This document shows, piece by piece, positions 38,196 to 47,022 of a DNA stretch of 64,000 nt. This stretch comes from Viridibacillus arenosi (GTDB lineage Bacteria; Bacillota; Bacilli; Bacillales_A; Planococcaceae). Every line of letters begins with the position of its first letter. Within the stretch, counting starts at the first letter, position 1. The stretch covers positions 248,001 through 312,000 of the forward strand of contig NZ_MSPW01000002.1 in the NCBI RefSeq assembly GCF_001955655.1, in the 5' to 3' direction. The notes beneath the pieces were generated by a model, which saw nothing but the letters and a program-made list of their open reading frames with translations, was not told where the DNA came from and ran no database searches. The position numbers and the translations under genes are program-made.

Positions 38196-38951
38196 ATGAT
38201 AATTGTTTATGCACTATTCTTTTTTATATTTGGTCTAGTTTTTGGTTCGTTTTTTAATGTAGTTGGGTTAAGAGTACCTAAGGGAGAGTCTATTGTTAGC
38301 CCGCCTTCACATTGTACAAATTGTCAAAGGCGGTTAACAACTAGGGACTTAGTACCTGTGTTATCTTTTTTGTTTTTGAAGGGTAAATGTAGAAAGTGTG
38401 AAACGAAAATTCATTGGGTATATCCGTTAACGGAATTTGTGACAGCTTTTCTTTTTACATTGGCGTATTTGGAATTGGGATTAAATCCTGAATTGATTAT
38501 TGCACTATTATTTATTTCCTTATTAATCATTATTACAGTTTCAGATATTGCGTATATGTTGATTCCTAATAAGATTTTATTGGTTTTTGGAGTGCTCTTA
38601 GTGGTTGGACGTTTTTTCATCCAGTCGAACCCATGGTGGGACAGTATTGTTGGGGCATTTGGTGGATTTTTAATATTATTACTCGTTGCGATCCTGTCGA
38701 AAGGTGGGATAGGGGGCGGGGATATTAAATTATTCTTCATCATTGGACTAGTACTTGGTATTTATTCGACATTACTTGCGTTATTTTTGGCGTCGGTTAT
38801 TGGTTTAATAGTAGGCGTTGTACTATTAAACTACCGAAAGCAAGGGCGTAAAACTCCGATTCCTTTTGGTCCATCGATTGCATTGGCAAGTATCATTACT
38901 TATTTTTATGGCGAACAAATTCTCGAATGGTATATGAATTTGTTATTTTAA
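38196..38951 (+). CDS. pilD: Prepilin peptidase PilD/ComC
   Basis: A 251-residue polytopic type 4 prepilin peptidase. The cytoplasmic zinc loop (CTNC and CRKC) and the two catalytic aspartate regions (VSDIAYMLIPN and GGGDIKLFF) are intact. It should cleave and methylate the four prepilins here and, as the only such gene in view at the comC position, perhaps the competence pseudopilins encoded elsewhere (inference). Last gene of the pilus operon; a terminator follows. Confidence 0.95.
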   Translation: MIIVYALFFFIFGLVFGSFFNVVGLRVPKGESIVSPPSHCTNCQRRLTTRDLVPVLSFLFLKGKCRKCETKIHWVYPLTEFVTAFLFTLAYLELGLNPELIIALLFISLLIIITVSDIAYMLIPNKILLVFGVLLVVGRFFIQSNPWWDSIVGAFGGFLILLLVAILSKGGIGGGDIKLFFIIGLVLGIYSTLLALFLASVIGLIVGVVLLNYRKQGRKTPIPFGPSIALASIITYFYGEQILEWYMNLLF

Positions 38952-38967
38952 CAAGATAAATTTTATG

Positions 38968-38997
38968 GACAAGACGACAAGAGTCTTGTCTTTTTTT
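38968..38997 (+). terminator. Rho-independent terminator of the pilus operon
   Basis: GACAAGAC pairs with GTCTTGTC around a seven-base loop, followed by seven T. Confidence 0.88.
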
Positions 38998-39034
38998 ATG
39001 GTCATCATGCTACGGTTAATAGAGGGGTGATGAC

Positions 39035-39661
39035 ATGAAATTTGAATCTAGAAATAATAAAAAAATGCTGCTCTTGTCTATGGTGCATGGTGTGATTATT
39101 GGTGTGGCAGGAGTATTTCTATTTTTCATTGCATTGCATTTTTTTGATGGACAGGCAGAAAAGCAAGTTACTAATGATAAGAAAACTGCATCTAAAACGA
39201 CAACAACTGCTAAGGCTGATGACAAAGCATATACCTTTTATGCACAACAGTATGGTGTTTTTTCAAGTGAGCAATCCGCGACAGAATTTTTAGGTACTAA
39301 TCCGAAACTATATACTAGTGCGATCGTTTCATTTGGCGGTCAATATTTTGTATGGTCTGCAGTTGGAACGAAGGAAAAAGAAATTAAAGAAAGAGTAGAT
39401 AAAGATTCTTTCGTAAAAAAGATTAGCTTTAGCGGTGCTAAATGTGAAAGTCCGGCACTTGTCGAAATGCCCAAAGTACTGAGTGCATCAAAAGTGTCAA
39501 AGTTTACTTTTGAAGGCGGTAAGAAAAAGATTGATCCACCTTCTAAATGGGCTTCTAACATTGAAGCAGTGTCAAAGGTTTCGGACGATATTCTAGTAAT
39601 CAGATTGCAGCTAATTAGCCATTATACAGCTCAAAACAAATGTCTCAAAATTGGATTTTAA
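39035..39661 (+). CDS. SpoIIB-like membrane protein with SPOR-like region
   Basis: A 208-residue protein with a basic N-terminus, one membrane helix (about 12-35), a Lys/Thr-rich linker and an external domain. Residues about 68-120 (YTFYAQQYGVFSSEQSATEF and VSFGGQYFVWSAVG) look like a SPOR peptidoglycan-binding fold. It lies between the prepilin peptidase gene and maf, the position of spoIIB in B. subtilis, whose product localises to the septum during engulfment. It is shorter than SpoIIB (about 330 residues) and sequence similarity is weak, so the assignment is mainly positional. Confidence 0.6.
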   Translation: MKFESRNNKKMLLLSMVHGVIIGVAGVFLFFIALHFFDGQAEKQVTNDKKTASKTTTTAKADDKAYTFYAQQYGVFSSEQSATEFLGTNPKLYTSAIVSFGGQYFVWSAVGTKEKEIKERVDKDSFVKKISFSGAKCESPALVEMPKVLSASKVSKFTFEGGKKKIDPPSKWASNIEAVSKVSDDILVIRLQLISHYTAQNKCLKIGF

Positions 39662-39699
39662 GGTGTTAAAACCCATCAAATCTCGATTTTAACACTTTT
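39662..39699 (+). terminator. Rho-independent terminator of the SpoIIB-like gene
   Basis: GTGTTAAAA pairs with TTTTAACAC, followed by TTTT. Confidence 0.75.
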
Positions 39700-39747
39700 G
39701 AAAAAAATGTCATTTCGATTATGATGTCAAAAAAGGAGGGAATTGAA

Positions 39748-40359
39748 ATGACTTTAAATCCAGTAACGACTATTGTTTTAGTGAGCCCGAAAGGCAATGC
39801 TGAGGATATTTTTGCTCGCATTAAAATACCTTATGAGGTTGAGTATCATCATGTAGCCATTGATTATCCTTCAACTACATCACCTTTGGATTTTACTGTG
39901 TACTGTTCTTTTGTGACTTTGTGGCGTCAATTTATGGTAGAGCATAATAAGGCATATATTTCTACGAAAAGAACCGTTAGCATCAATGGTGAAATTATGA
40001 GCCCCCCTACTACTAGACAAGCTGCATATCGTTATTTAGCTAAACTATCAAATCGTCAACATATTGTAACGACTGCGATCGCAGTTAGATATCTTGGACA
40101 GCTAACAATGGTTGTAGTTGAGTCCAAAGTAACGATGAAAAAATTATCTCAAAAAATAATTGAACATTATGTTGAAACAGGGGAACCTTTTGAACATGAT
40201 ATTGGTTATAATATACAAGGATTAGGGGCAAATTTATCGGAATCTATCGAGGGTGATTTTGATAATGTCGCGGGATTACCAATTGACTCTTTGCAAGAGC
40301 ATCTAATTAACAAAAAGATTCTCGATGTAAAGGAAGGGGAGATAGTCGATGTCTACTGA
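39748..40359 (+). CDS. Degenerate Maf-family protein, catalytic motifs lost
   Basis: A 203-residue protein at the maf locus (before radC). The C-terminal two thirds are Maf-like: LSNRQHIVTTAIAV, YVETGEPFEHDIGYNIQG, IEGDFDNVAGLPI. However the signature residues of Maf nucleotide pyrophosphatases are gone: SPRR reads SPKG (13-16), the GADT region reads ISTKR (71-75), LGKP reads MSPP (84-87), and DKAGAYGIQ reads HDIGYNIQ. It should therefore not hydrolyse nucleotides by the usual mechanism. The frame is intact with a strong AAAGGAGGG site, so it is probably expressed. Overlaps radC by 11 bases. Confidence 0.8.
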   Translation: MTLNPVTTIVLVSPKGNAEDIFARIKIPYEVEYHHVAIDYPSTTSPLDFTVYCSFVTLWRQFMVEHNKAYISTKRTVSINGEIMSPPTTRQAAYRYLAKLSNRQHIVTTAIAVRYLGQLTMVVVESKVTMKKLSQKIIEHYVETGEPFEHDIGYNIQGLGANLSESIEGDFDNVAGLPIDSLQEHLINKKILDVKEGEIVDVY

Positions 40360-41047
40360 CACTATTAAACCAATGATGATCCGTGATGTGCACCAAGATG
40401 ACCGCCCAAGGGAACGATTAAAGCGACAAGGAGCAGAGAGTTTATCGAACCAGGAGCTTATCGCAATATTATTACGGACAGGAACGAAGGAAGAATCTGT
40501 TTTACATATTGCAAATCGAGTTTTAACTTCTTTCGAACAGCTTCACGAATTAAAGCATGCAGCCATTGAGGAAATCATGGCTGTTAAAGGAATCGGGGAG
40601 GCAAAAGCGATTCAACTGCTAGCTGCCATTGAGCTCGGCAGAAGAATTTCGCAACAGCGAATAGAAGATCGCTATACTATTCGATCTCCTCAAGATGCAG
40701 CTACATACTTAATGGCTGATATGACTGCTTTACTACAAGAGCATTTCGTAGTGTTGTTTTTGAATGTTAAAAATCAAATTATTCATAAGCAAACGATCTT
40801 CATTGGTAGTTTAAATGCTAGTATCGTTCACCCACGTGAAATTTTTCGTGAAGCTGTTAAACGCTCTGCTGCTTCGCTTGTTTGTGCGCATAATCATCCC
40901 TCAGGCAACCCCGCTCCTTCACCAGAAGATATTGAAGTTACAAAACGAATCCAGGAAGCCGGCTATATAATAGGTATAGAGCTTTTAGACCATGTCATAA
41001 TTGGGGACCACCAATTTATAAGTTTAAAGGAGAAAGGGTACATGTAA
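40349..41047 (+). CDS. radC: RadC-family JAB/MPN protein
   Basis: A 232-residue RadC of normal size. N-terminal helix-hairpin-helix region (about 15-75) and C-terminal JAB1/MPN metalloprotease-like domain with HNHPSGNPAPSPED, the H-x-H-x7-S-x2-D metal site. The function of RadC in Firmicutes is unsettled; the old DNA-repair name is not well supported. Position between maf and mreB is conserved. Confidence 0.93.
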   Translation: MSTDTIKPMMIRDVHQDDRPRERLKRQGAESLSNQELIAILLRTGTKEESVLHIANRVLTSFEQLHELKHAAIEEIMAVKGIGEAKAIQLLAAIELGRRISQQRIEDRYTIRSPQDAATYLMADMTALLQEHFVVLFLNVKNQIIHKQTIFIGSLNASIVHPREIFREAVKRSAASLVCAHNHPSGNPAPSPEDIEVTKRIQEAGYIIGIELLDHVIIGDHQFISLKEKGYM

Positions 41048-41141
41048 CACTGTAATTTTTCATTCCTTTCCGTTATAATAAAACTTATGATTTTATGACA
41101 GCTAAGAAAGTTATGGCTATAGAGAAAGGAAGAACATAATA

Positions 41142-42161
41142 GTGTTTGGATTAGGTGGGAAAGATGTCGGGATTGACCTCGGCACAGCAAATACATTGGT
41201 ATTTATTAAAGGAAAAGGAATCGTACTCAGAGAGCCTTCTGTAGTTGCGAAAAATACAAAAACAGGTGAAATCGTAGCAGTAGGTAACGATGCAAAAAAT
41301 ATGATCGGACGTACTCCAGGTTCAATCGTAGCAATCCGCCCAATGAAAGATGGCGTAATTGCTGATTTTGATATTACTACTACTATGATTCAATATTATT
41401 TACGTGAGGCTATGAAATCTTCTGGTGGTAACTGGAAAAAGCCGAATGTGATGATTTGTGTACCTTATGGTATTACATCTGTTGAACAACGTGCTGTTAT
41501 AGATGCATCTCGTCAAGCAGGCGCGAAAGATGCTTTCACAATTGAAGAACCATTTGCAGCGGCGATTGGTGCTAACTTACCAGTATGGGAACCAACAGGT
41601 AGTATGGTTGTTGATATCGGTGGTGGTACTACTGAGGTTGCTGTTATCTCATTAGGTGGTATTGTGACAAGTGAATCTGTACGTGTTGCGGGTGACGCAA
41701 TGGATCAAGCCATTACAGCTTATATTCGTAAATCATATAATTTAACAATTGGTGAACGTACTTCTGAATCTATTAAAATGGAAATTGGTTCTGCAAGCAC
41801 TGAAGGTCCAGAAGAGCGCATGGAAATTCGTGGTCGTGATTTAGTAACTGGTTTACCAAAAACAATTGAAATTTCTTCTATCGAAATTGCTGAAGCATTA
41901 CGTGAATCTATCTCTGCTATTATCGACGGCGTGAAGAAAACATTAGAGCAAACTCCTCCAGAGCTTTCTGCTGATGTTATGGAACGCGGTATTGTATTAA
42001 CTGGTGGTGGAGCTCTACTGAAAAGCTTAGATAAAGTTATCAGTAGCGAAACAAATATGCCGGTATTTATTGCTGAAAACCCGCTAGATTGTGTTGCGAT
42101 TGGTACTGGTATGGCGTTAGATCATATTGATTTAGTACGTCGTCAACAAACGAAAGGTTAA
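41142..42161 (+). CDS. mreB: Rod-shape-determining actin homolog MreB
   Basis: A 339-residue bacterial actin. Nucleotide-binding motifs are GIDLGTANT (phosphate 1), [12 protein letters not shown] (phosphate 2) and LTGGGALL (adenosine). It organises the elongation machinery at the membrane. It begins with GTG; GAAAGGAAG lies upstream and the N-terminus [17 protein letters not shown] is canonical. First gene of mreBCD-minCD. Confidence 0.97.
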   Translation: MFGLGGKDVGIDLGTANTLVFIKGKGIVLREPSVVAKNTKTGEIVAVGNDAKNMIGRTPGSIVAIRPMKDGVIADFDITTTMIQYYLREAMKSSGGNWKKPNVMICVPYGITSVEQRAVIDASRQAGAKDAFTIEEPFAAAIGANLPVWEPTGSMVVDIGGGTTEVAVISLGGIVTSESVRVAGDAMDQAITAYIRKSYNLTIGERTSESIKMEIGSASTEGPEERMEIRGRDLVTGLPKTIEISSIEIAEALRESISAIIDGVKKTLEQTPPELSADVMERGIVLTGGGALLKSLDKVISSETNMPVFIAENPLDCVAIGTGMALDHIDLVRRQQTKG

Positions 42162-42174
42162 GGAGGTTTAGGCA

Positions 42175-43092
42175 ATGCCACAGTTTTTCTCGAATAAGCG
42201 ATTAATTTTGCTGCTTGTCGGCGTAATTTTCCTAGTGGCATTGATTAGCTTCTCCTTACGCGATCGTCAAAACGCCTCGCTTCCTGAACAAATTATTAAA
42301 GATACAGTCGGTTTTGGACAATCTCTAGTGACCAAACCGGCTCACTACATAACAGGAATCTTTAATAATGTCGATGCATTATTAAACACGTATGATGAAA
42401 ATAAAAGATTAAAATCGCGTTTGGAAGAATTTGCAGTACTGCAGGGCGAAGTCAATGATTTGAAGATTGAAAACGACAAGCTAAGAGCTATAATTGACAA
42501 AAAAGAGGATTTAAAGAAATTTAATCCGATTCAAGCAACTGTTATTGCACGAAATCCAGATCAATGGGAAGAAAAGTTAATTTTGGACCAAGGTACGATG
42601 GATGGGATTAAAGTCAACATGGCAGTTAGAACATCTGAAGGCTTAATTGGTAAAATCGTGCAAACGACACCGTATACATCAGAAGTAGAGTTATTGACTA
42701 CCAATAATCCGAACTATCGTGTATCAGCGGTTGTTGCAAATAAAAAACAAGTATTTGGTCTAATAGAAGGTTTTGATGAGAAACGTAACGAATTAATACT
42801 AAAACGTATTGACTCTAGTTTGAAAGTGAAAAAGGGCGATAAAGTTATGACATCTGGTTTAGGTGGTATTTTCCCGAAAGGTATTTTAATTGGGGAAGTA
42901 ACAAAAGTTACTACAGATGATTATGGTTTAACAAAACTTGCTTATGTGAAACCAGCTGCTAACTTTTCTATGCTTGATCATGTCATTATTGCGAAAAGAG
43001 ATTCTATTAATATTGATGGTTCTGATGGTAATAGTACAAACAATGACGAAACAAATAAAACTACTACTAACACGACTGGGGATGGAGAATGA
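42175..43092 (+). CDS. mreC: Rod-shape-determining protein MreC
   Basis: A 305-residue bitopic protein: short cytoplasmic tail, membrane helix at about 10-27, a coiled coil (about 65-110) and the double beta-barrel external domain, ending in an Asn/Thr-rich disordered tail. It scaffolds the cell-wall elongation complex. Ribosome binding site AGGAGG; overlaps mreD by 4 bases. Confidence 0.94.
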   Translation: MPQFFSNKRLILLLVGVIFLVALISFSLRDRQNASLPEQIIKDTVGFGQSLVTKPAHYITGIFNNVDALLNTYDENKRLKSRLEEFAVLQGEVNDLKIENDKLRAIIDKKEDLKKFNPIQATVIARNPDQWEEKLILDQGTMDGIKVNMAVRTSEGLIGKIVQTTPYTSEVELLTTNNPNYRVSAVVANKKQVFGLIEGFDEKRNELILKRIDSSLKVKKGDKVMTSGLGGIFPKGILIGEVTKVTTDDYGLTKLAYVKPAANFSMLDHVIIAKRDSINIDGSDGNSTNNDETNKTTTNTTGDGE

Positions 43093-43619
43093 TGGTACGT
43101 TTTCTAATTCCTCTAGTCGCTGTTGTTTTGTTCTTTTTGGAAACTGAATTCGCCCTATTCTCACCGATTAAATGGAATGGTGAATTAGCTTATTTAGTAC
43201 CAAGATTTTTGATATTATATTTGATATTTCTTTCGATATACTACAATCGAAAACGAGCTATGCTATATGGATTAATTTTTGGCCTCTTGTATGATATCTT
43301 CTACATTGATATTATTGGATTATATTCATTTTTGTACCCATTTATTTGTTTTATAGCAGGTTCTACAGTAAAATATATCCATCAGCATTTGTTTGTAACA
43401 ACAACATTATCGCTACTATTAGTCGCGTTATTAGAGATTATCTTACATCAATTTTTCTTATTAATTTCATTTACGACTATTCCATTTTCAGAATTTTTAA
43501 ATCAGCGTTTAATACCAACAATGATAGCGAACTCGATTTTCCTAATTATGCTTGGTTGGACGTTTAGATATTTAATACAAGCGCGCGTATTGCAAAAAGC
43601 AAATCAATCCATTTTATAA
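43089..43619 (+). CDS. mreD: Rod-shape-determining protein MreD
   Basis: A 176-residue polytopic membrane protein with five or six helices, standard for MreD. Identified by length, hydrophobicity and position after mreC. The first two codons are both ATG, so translation may begin at 43089 or 43092. Confidence 0.9.
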   Translation: MMVRFLIPLVAVVLFFLETEFALFSPIKWNGELAYLVPRFLILYLIFLSIYYNRKRAMLYGLIFGLLYDIFYIDIIGLYSFLYPFICFIAGSTVKYIHQHLFVTTTLSLLLVALLEIILHQFFLLISFTTIPFSEFLNQRLIPTMIANSIFLIMLGWTFRYLIQARVLQKANQSIL

Positions 43620-43639
43620 AAAATCGTGAGGTGACGCAT

Positions 43640-44311
43640 TTGTCGACAAAGCAGCTAGTCTATATTAAAGGTACGAAGGATGGACTTGTGCTTCGACTAG
43701 ACGATCAATGCGCTTACTCAGAGTTAATCGATGAACTTAAGCGTAAGGTGTCCGAAGAAGGTATGGAAGGTCAAGCTGAAGTACAGATTCAATTAGGAAA
43801 TCGTTATTGTGATGAAGAACAATTAAAAGAAATATTGCATATTGTTCAGAAATCCGAGCATTTAAAAGTTTCAAAGATTAAGAGCGATGTAATTTCTGTA
43901 GAGGAAAGTAATCGTAGAGTGGTAGAAAGCAGATCAGCTACTTATGTTGGTATCGTACGATCGGGACAAACGATTCGTGCAGAAGGTGACTTAGTAGTTG
44001 TTGGAGATGTTAATCCTAACGCTAGAGTTGAAGCAGGCGGTAGTATTTTCGTCTTAGGGCGTTTGAAAGGAATTGCTCATGCTGGTTCAAAAGGCAACCG
44101 CGAAGCAGTTATAGCAGCGTCTTGGCTTGAAGCAACCCATCTACTGATTGCTGACTTGATGGAACTTATGACAAATGAATTAGCCGTTTTGTCCGAAACA
44201 CCTGAAATGGAATGTGCGTACATACATTCAAATGGTCATATTACGATTGACCGCTTGCAAGATTTGCGTTTATTTAGACCAAATCTGTCAACGTTTAAAG
44301 GAGGAAGCTAA
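43640..44311 (+). CDS. minC: Septum-site-determining protein MinC
   Basis: A 223-residue MinC. The N-terminal FtsZ-inhibiting domain starts YIKGTKDGLVLRLDD; the C-terminal beta-helical domain (from about 100) has VVVGDVNPNARVEAGGSIFVLGRLKG, here split by position only, and binds MinD. The TTG at 43640 was preferred to the GTG at 43631 because GAGGTG is then 7 bases upstream and the N-terminus matches the family. Confidence 0.93.
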   Translation: MSTKQLVYIKGTKDGLVLRLDDQCAYSELIDELKRKVSEEGMEGQAEVQIQLGNRYCDEEQLKEILHIVQKSEHLKVSKIKSDVISVEESNRRVVESRSATYVGIVRSGQTIRAEGDLVVVGDVNPNARVEAGGSIFVLGRLKGIAHAGSKGNREAVIAASWLEATHLLIADLMELMTNELAVLSETPEMECAYIHSNGHITIDRLQDLRLFRPNLSTFKGGS

Positions 44312-44312
44312 T

Positions 44313-45110
44313 GTGGGAGAAGCAATTGTAATAACTTCTGGTAAGGGAGGCGTTGGTAAAACAACGACTACTGCAAATCTAGGAACTGCATTGGCCCTTC
44401 AAGGAAAAAAAGTATGCTTAGTTGATACAGACATCGGTTTACGCAACCTTGATGTTATCCTTGGATTAGAAAACCGCATTATTTATGATTTAGTAGATGC
44501 TATTGAAGGACGATGTAAAATTCACCAAGCGCTTGTTAAAGATAAACGCTTTGATGAATTATTGTTTTTATTACCAGCTGCTCAAACGACAGACAAGACA
44601 GCAGTAACACCACAACAAATGAAGCAGTTAATTGGTGAATTAAAAAGAGATTATGATTTTGTGTTAATTGACTGTCCAGCTGGAATTGAACAAGGTTATA
44701 AAAACGCTGTTGCGGGTGCAGACAAAGCAATAGTTGTAACAACACCTGAGATTTCAGCGGTACGTGATGCAGATCGCATTATTGGTCTGTTAGAACAAGA
44801 AGAAATAGAACCGCCTAAATTAATTATTAATCGGATTCGTCCACATTTAATGAATCGAGGCGATACATTAGATGTGAACGAGATTACTACACACTTATCA
44901 ATTGATTTGGTAGGAATTATCCCGGATGATGAAAATGTGATTAGCTCATCTAATAAAGGTGAGCCGATTGTGATGGAGCCAACTACGCAAGCGGCTTTAG
45001 CATATCGCAATATCGTGCGAAGAATCCTAGGTGAATCAGTTCCACTTATGACTTTAGAAGGTGAGAGTAAAGGCGTTTTCGCTAAACTCAAATCACTATT
45101 TTCTAAGTAA
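44313..45110 (+). CDS. minD: Septum-site-determining ATPase MinD
   Basis: A 265-residue ParA-type ATPase. The deviant Walker A motif SGKGGVGKTT begins near residue 8, and the C-terminal amphipathic helix (VFAKLKSLFSK) is the membrane anchor. It positions MinC near the poles. The start is GTG at 44313, two bases after the minC stop, with AAAGGAGG eight bases before; the longer open frame into minC is not used. Confidence 0.96.
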   Translation: MGEAIVITSGKGGVGKTTTTANLGTALALQGKKVCLVDTDIGLRNLDVILGLENRIIYDLVDAIEGRCKIHQALVKDKRFDELLFLLPAAQTTDKTAVTPQQMKQLIGELKRDYDFVLIDCPAGIEQGYKNAVAGADKAIVVTTPEISAVRDADRIIGLLEQEEIEPPKLIINRIRPHLMNRGDTLDVNEITTHLSIDLVGIIPDDENVISSSNKGEPIVMEPTTQAALAYRNIVRRILGESVPLMTLEGESKGVFAKLKSLFSK

Positions 45111-45176
45111 GTTCTGAAGATGCTCGTCCATAATAGACAAGCCTTGAAGCCTGGTAAATAATGTTCTCGATTAGTT

Positions 45177-45215
45177 AGACTACTCAACACATAAAATGTG
45201 ATGAGTAGTCTTTTT
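45177..45215 (+). terminator. Rho-independent terminator of mre-min operon
   Basis: AGACTACTCA and TGAGTAGTCT with an inner CACAT/ATGTG form a long stem followed by TTTTT. Confidence 0.88.
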
Positions 45216-45391
45216 GTTTGGTAGGGAATATGTAAGGTGGAAATAGAACTTGAATTTCAGAGATAGTACAAAAAAGTACTATTAATTTAATTTATTTCTC
45301 TCTCTAATTAAAGTTAATATATTACATGTAAATGAATGAAGTACCTTCTCTACTCATATATTGCAATAAAGAATACTATGAGGTGAAGCGT

Positions 45392-45934
45392 TTGAAGAAT
45401 AAATTGAAGTGGATTTTGGCATTCCTCATTACACTTTGTGTTGTCATGATTTCAACACTTGAAAAAAACGGCACGATGCAGACGAATATTAAGCAAATTA
45501 CAAGTACTGGTGAAGATTTTGTAGTGCTACGAAATTGGACAAAGGGTTTGCTTAATCCAGATGCTAAAGAAGTTGATTCAATAACTGTTACAGCTCCTTT
45601 ATATGAGGGAGAGCTCGCTACATTTTCCACTTTACAGCCGTTCTCGAACGGTACTTTACTGTCTTATAAAGAGAATATAAGTATACGTGCCAAACAAGAT
45701 GGACTTGTCATTTTCACTGGCCATACGCAATCACTTGGGAAAACGATGACAGTTATTTATGAGAATGGAGAAAATGTTACGTATGGCTTTTTAGACGAAT
45801 TGACAATATTACCGTATACCTCAGTTAAGGAGGGAGAAACAATTTCGAATTTAACATCAGGGCGTCTTTATTTACAAGTTGAGAAAAAAGGAACTATGCT
45901 TGATTCAACCGCGATAAAAGAGTGGTTGAAGTGA
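45392..45934 (+). CDS. spoIVFA: Stage IV sporulation protein FA (SpoIVFA)
   Basis: A 180-residue protein with one membrane helix (about 5-25) and an external degenerate M23 (LytM-like) domain: IRAKQDGLVIFTGH and VTYGFLDELTILPYTSVKEGETI. The metal-binding histidines of active M23 peptidases are absent, as usual for SpoIVFA. It holds SpoIVFB inactive until signalled from the forespore. It is shorter than the B. subtilis protein (264 residues). TTG at 45392 was chosen for AGGTG six bases upstream. Overlaps spoIVFB by 4 bases. Confidence 0.85.
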   Translation: MKNKLKWILAFLITLCVVMISTLEKNGTMQTNIKQITSTGEDFVVLRNWTKGLLNPDAKEVDSITVTAPLYEGELATFSTLQPFSNGTLLSYKENISIRAKQDGLVIFTGHTQSLGKTMTVIYENGENVTYGFLDELTILPYTSVKEGETISNLTSGRLYLQVEKKGTMLDSTAIKEWLK

Positions 45935-46563
45935 GAGAGAAATTAAGCGTATTGAAATTTCGGATACATCCTACAATGATACCGATAATCATTATATTAT
46001 TGTTATCAGGCAATGTAGCACATTATGCCATGATTCTCGGTTCATTGCTTTGGCATGAATGCGGACATTTAATAGCAGCTAACAAATATAAGCTTAAAAT
46101 TGAAGGCTGCACGATCATGCCTTATGGAGGGGAAATTAGACTTGCAAAAACACAGCTGATTCGTAAAAAGTATAGGTTGGTTGTTGCGGCTGCAGGGCCG
46201 ATAGCTACTTCTTTTCTCTTGATTTTAGCTCTGTTCATGCCAGGGGCGATTCAAGAACCGCTGGTATACATACAGTTCTTTATTTTATTTATTAATCTAT
46301 TGCCTATTTGGCCGTTGGATGGTGGTCGTATAATCGAAATCTTATTAAGTGGAAAACGACCTCTATATGAAATACATGAGTTTTTTTTAAAGTATTCGAT
46401 TATTACGTGTTTAGCGGTTTTACTGTGCTGTATATTATTATTACCAAAATCGGTATTTTTGCTCTTTTTATTTCTTTTTATTTTATTTCAAAATATAAAA
46501 GAATGGCGATATCGGAAATATACTAAAGCATTTGAAAAGTATGCGTTGAATATATTGACGTAA
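45931..46563 (+). CDS. spoIVFB: Pro-SigK protease SpoIVFB lacking the CBS domain
   Basis: A 210-residue intramembrane S2P-type metalloprotease. The zinc motif HECGH (42-46) and the NLLPIWPLDGG motif (Asp130) are intact. B. subtilis SpoIVFB has 288 residues, the last 80 or so forming a CBS domain that binds ATP and pro-SigK; this protein ends soon after the last membrane helix, at the point where that domain would start. The following bases are the L21 leader, so the truncation is genuine in this sequence. GTG at 45931 overlaps the spoIVFA stop. Confidence 0.9.
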   Translation: MREKLSVLKFRIHPTMIPIIIILLLSGNVAHYAMILGSLLWHECGHLIAANKYKLKIEGCTIMPYGGEIRLAKTQLIRKKYRLVVAAAGPIATSFLLILALFMPGAIQEPLVYIQFFILFINLLPIWPLDGGRIIEILLSGKRPLYEIHEFFLKYSIITCLAVLLCCILLLPKSVFLLFLFLFILFQNIKEWRYRKYTKAFEKYALNILT

Positions 46564-46597
46564 TAGTTTCTATGTGGTAGTATTTTAATGTTATTGT

Positions 46598-46684
46598 TTG
46601 TAGCACCCGTGCTACTACAACCGCGCTGAAAAGGTTTTAAGTATCTTTCGGGATCACCTGATTGAGGGCGAGTCTGAGTTATAA
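46598..46684 (+). promoter_or_regulatory. L21 ribosomal leader
   Basis: The 5' untranslated region of rplU carries the conserved L21-leader sequence: ACCGCGCTGA, an AGGTTTTAAGTAT segment, GGATCACCTGATTGAGGGCGAG. A TAGCAC/GTGCTA hairpin (about 46601-46614) lies at its 5' edge. It is believed to mediate autoregulation by L21. Confidence 0.85.
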
Positions 46685-46698
46685 GAGGAGGTGCAGAT

Positions 46699-47007
46699 AT
46701 GTACGCAATTATCGAAACTGGTGGTAAACAAATCAAAGTTGAAGCTGGCCAAGAAATCTACGTTGAGAAATTAAACGCAGAAGATGGTGAAGTGGTTACT
46801 TTTGACAAAGTTTTATTCGTAGGTGGCGAAGCAGTTAAAGTTGGTGCTCCATTCGTGGAAGGCGCTACTGTAACAGCTAAAGTTGAAAAACACGGTCGTC
46901 AAAAGAAAATCGTTGTTTTCAAACTTAAAGCTAAGAAAAACTACCGTCGTAAACAAGGTCACCGTCAACCTTATACTAAATTAGTAGTTGAAGCTATCAA
47001 CGCTTAA
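46699..47007 (+). CDS. rplU: 50S ribosomal protein L21
   Basis: A 102-residue L21 of normal length. It begins [17 protein letters not shown] and contains [15 protein letters not shown] near the C-terminus, both hallmarks of L21, which binds 23S rRNA. GAGGAGGTG precedes the ATG. Confidence 0.98.
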   Translation: MYAIIETGGKQIKVEAGQEIYVEKLNAEDGEVVTFDKVLFVGGEAVKVGAPFVEGATVTAKVEKHGRQKKIVVFKLKAKKNYRRKQGHRQPYTKLVVEAINA

Positions 47008-47022
47008 TAGTGAGGTGATTAA

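Noticed and set aside
39099-39293. A second frame inside the SpoIIB-like gene
   Set aside because: Out-of-phase shadow with no ribosome binding site.
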